Shown one piece after another: positions 59,773 through 61,074 of a stretch of 61,074 bases of DNA. Both the position numbers and the translations under genes were made by a program. Origin of the DNA: Pseudomonadota bacterium (lineage in GTDB: Bacteria; Myxococcota_A; UBA796; SXON01); assembly GCA_005778355.1 (NCBI GenBank), contig SXON01000205.1, forward strand, positions 1 to 61,074. The letters are read 5' to 3'. The notes beneath the pieces were generated by a model that was given only the letters and a program-made list of their open reading frames with translations, did not search any database and was not told the origin of the DNA. How positions within the stretch are numbered: position 1 is the stretch's first letter; each line of letters begins with the position of its first letter.

Positions 59773-61074
59773 CTACGCGGTCGCTTCTTGGATGTAATAG
59801 CGATAGCCCTGCTCGGTCAAGAACAACTGCCGCTTCATGGCGAACTCTTGTTCCTTGGTCTCGCGGGTGACGAGGCTGTAGAAATGGGCCCCGTCTTTCT
59901 TGGGCCGCAGCACGCGGCCGAGGCGTTGGGCCTCCTCCTGCCGCGAACCGAAGCTGCCCGACACCTGGATCGCCACGTTGGCGTCGGGGAGGTCGATGGA
60001 AAAGTTGGCCACCTTGCTCACCACGATGAGCTTGAGCTGTCCCTTGCGGAACTTGTCGAAGATCACGTCGCGCTGGGGGCCGGGCGTCTCGCCGGTGATC
60101 AGCGGCGCGTTGTAGCGGCGAGCGATGTCATGGAGCTGGTCGAGGTAGGTGCCGATGACCAACACGTTGTCGTCACGATGTTTCTTCAGGAGGCTGTCGA
60201 GCGGGCGCAGCTTGGCCGGGTTCACGGCCGCGAGGCGGAACTTTTCGCCCTCTCGCGCCTTCTCGTAATGCGCTGCGCCGCCATTGTTCCAGCCCACGCG
60301 CACCTCGTAGCACTTCGCCTCGGCGATGAAGCCGCGTTCCTCGAGCGTTTGCCAGGCCATGTCGAAGCGCTTGGGGCCAACCAGCGAGAAGACGTCGCCC
60401 TCGCGCCCGTCTTCACGCACCACGGTGGCGGTGAGGCCGAGCCGACGACGACCCTGCAGGTCGGCGGTGGCGCCGAACACCGGCGCGGGGAGCAAGTGCA
60501 CTTCGTCGTACACGATGAGGCCCCAATTCTCGTCGGCGAACAGGTGGAGGTGAGCGAACTCCGCCTCCTTCGACGCCCGCCAGGTGAGGATCTGGTAGGT
60601 CGCCACGGTGACGGGGCGGATGTTCTTCACGTCGCCCGTGTAGGCGCCGACCTCGTTCTCCGTGAGGTTGGTCTTGTCGAGGATCTCGCGCACCCACTGG
60701 TTCACCGCCGCGCCGTTGGTGGCGAGGATCAGGGTCTTCTGTTTGACCTTGCTCATCGCCGCAAGGGCCACAATGGTCTTGCCCGCGCCGCAGGGCAGCA
60801 CGATCACGCCGTTGCCGCCGGAGGGTCGACCCTCTTGGAACCAGCGTGCGGCCGAGGTGACCTGGTAGTCGCGAACGAGGAAGGGTTTGTCGTTGCTCTT
60901 GAGCGTGCTCCGGAGCGTGATCTCGAGGGGGTCGCCCTCGGTGAAGCCGGCAAGGTCTTCGACCGGCCAGCCGGCGGTGAGCATGCGCTGCTTGAACAGG
61001 CCGCGGTGACCGCCCTGGATGGCCAGGTAGCGGCGACCGTCTTCCACGAGCATCTCGCGCACCGTCTTGACGAG
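59773..61074 (-). CDS. XPB/Rad25-type DNA helicase, 5' end outside window
   Basis: At least 433 residues; the gene begins beyond the right edge, as the frame stays open through an in-frame ATG at 61062. SF2 helicase motifs: Walker A LPCGAGKTIVA, DEVHLLP (DEVH box), LTATVVRED (motif III), and the motif VI QRLGRVLRPKKDG. The C-terminal ends with FLTEQGYRYYIQEATA. In eukaryotes and archaea XPB opens DNA for repair and transcription; bacterial XPB is scattered. Linked to the Helicase_C_3 protein and xseB, so a repair or recombination role is likely. Confidence 0.9.
   Translation of the reverse strand, partial: LVKTVREMLVEDGRRYLAIQGGHRGLFKQRMLTAGWPVEDLAGFTEGDPLEITLRSTLKSNDKPFLVRDYQVTSAARWFQEGRPSGGNGVIVLPCGAGKTIVALAAMSKVKQKTLILATNGAAVNQWVREILDKTNLTENEVGAYTGDVKNIRPVTVATYQILTWRASKEAEFAHLHLFADENWGLIVYDEVHLLPAPVFGATADLQGRRRLGLTATVVREDGREGDVFSLVGPKRFDMAWQTLEERGFIAEAKCYEVRVGWNNGGAAHYEKAREGEKFRLAAVNPAKLRPLDSLLKKHRDDNVLVIGTYLDQLHDIARRYNAPLITGETPGPQRDVIFDKFRKGQLKLIVVSKVANFSIDLPDANVAIQVSGSFGSRQEEAQRLGRVLRPKKDGAHFYSLVTRETKEQEFAMKRQLFLTEQGYRYYIQEATA

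Overview
The window is high in G+C (about 70 % by eye) and gene-dense, with many 4-nt ATGA/GTGA/TTGA start-stop overlaps. Its gene content points to a member of the Myxococcota or a related deltaproteobacterial lineage. The signs are a PilT twitching ATPase, a eukaryote-type Ser/Thr kinase with a C-terminal membrane anchor, TonB with ExbB and two ExbD proteins, an OmpA protein with thrombospondin-3 repeats, a C-terminal tail resembling a MYXO-CTERM anchor, many lipoproteins with very short signal peptides, MopE-type Asp/Cys metal-binding motifs, FG-GAP propellers, and an XPB-type helicase. No rRNA, tRNA or CRISPR array was recognised.

Layout. 1-9.2 kb: an FG-GAP/MopE protein (cut by the window edge), pyroglutamyl-peptidase, an M28 metallopeptidase lipoprotein, two exported proteins of unknown role, pilT coupled to a thiS-like gene, and an asparagine-synthase-family protein that lacks the N-terminal catalytic Cys. 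9.2-14.9 kb: accessory cassette 1 on the minus strand, followed downstream by a decayed tandem copy of its end. 14.9-17.1 kb: a fibrinogen-like lipoprotein and mnmE. 17.1-23.0 kb: accessory cassettes 2 and 3. 23.0-25.6 kb: an SRPBCC/flavoprotein operon between two clusters of inverted short repeats. 25.6-35.7 kb: mixed housekeeping and envelope genes (gshB, TPR, SCO1, LysM, methyltransferase, CotH, esterase, ATP-grasp, rpmG). 35.7-43.3 kb: a surface-glycan run (SGNH, GT2, RfbH-like, two SDR epimerases/reductases) ending in a five-repeat lipoprotein. 43.3-50.1 kb: envelope and calcium-motif proteins. 50.3-52.8 kb: Ser/Thr kinase and UbiA-type prenyltransferase. 52.8-57.2 kb: tonB-exbB-exbD-exbD-truncated hemoglobin-thioredoxin-like-lipoprotein operon. 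57.2-61.1 kb: xseB with two XPB-type helicase-related genes.

The most unusual part is 9.2-23.0 kb. Three times the same three-gene plan appears: a small (108-137 aa) predicted beta-rich protein, then a large protein of about 570-620 aa without a signal peptide (class C beta-lactamase-like in one, HExxH metallopeptidase-like in another, unknown in the third), then a lipoprotein, with start and stop codons overlapping or nearly touching. The small proteins look homologous; the large proteins and lipoproteins do not. Each cassette has a simple-sequence repeat in its leader. The cassette block is bordered by duplicated 3' ends of the neighbouring genes (the asparagine-synthase gene at cassette 1, mnmE between cassettes 2 and 3). 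I read this as a modular, exchangeable accessory system that inserts at gene 3' ends; its function is not known from the sequence.

A second genome-scale signal is the palindrome GTCGCGAC, found at 30 places by reading, several times more often than base composition predicts. It is missing from the interiors of the cassettes.
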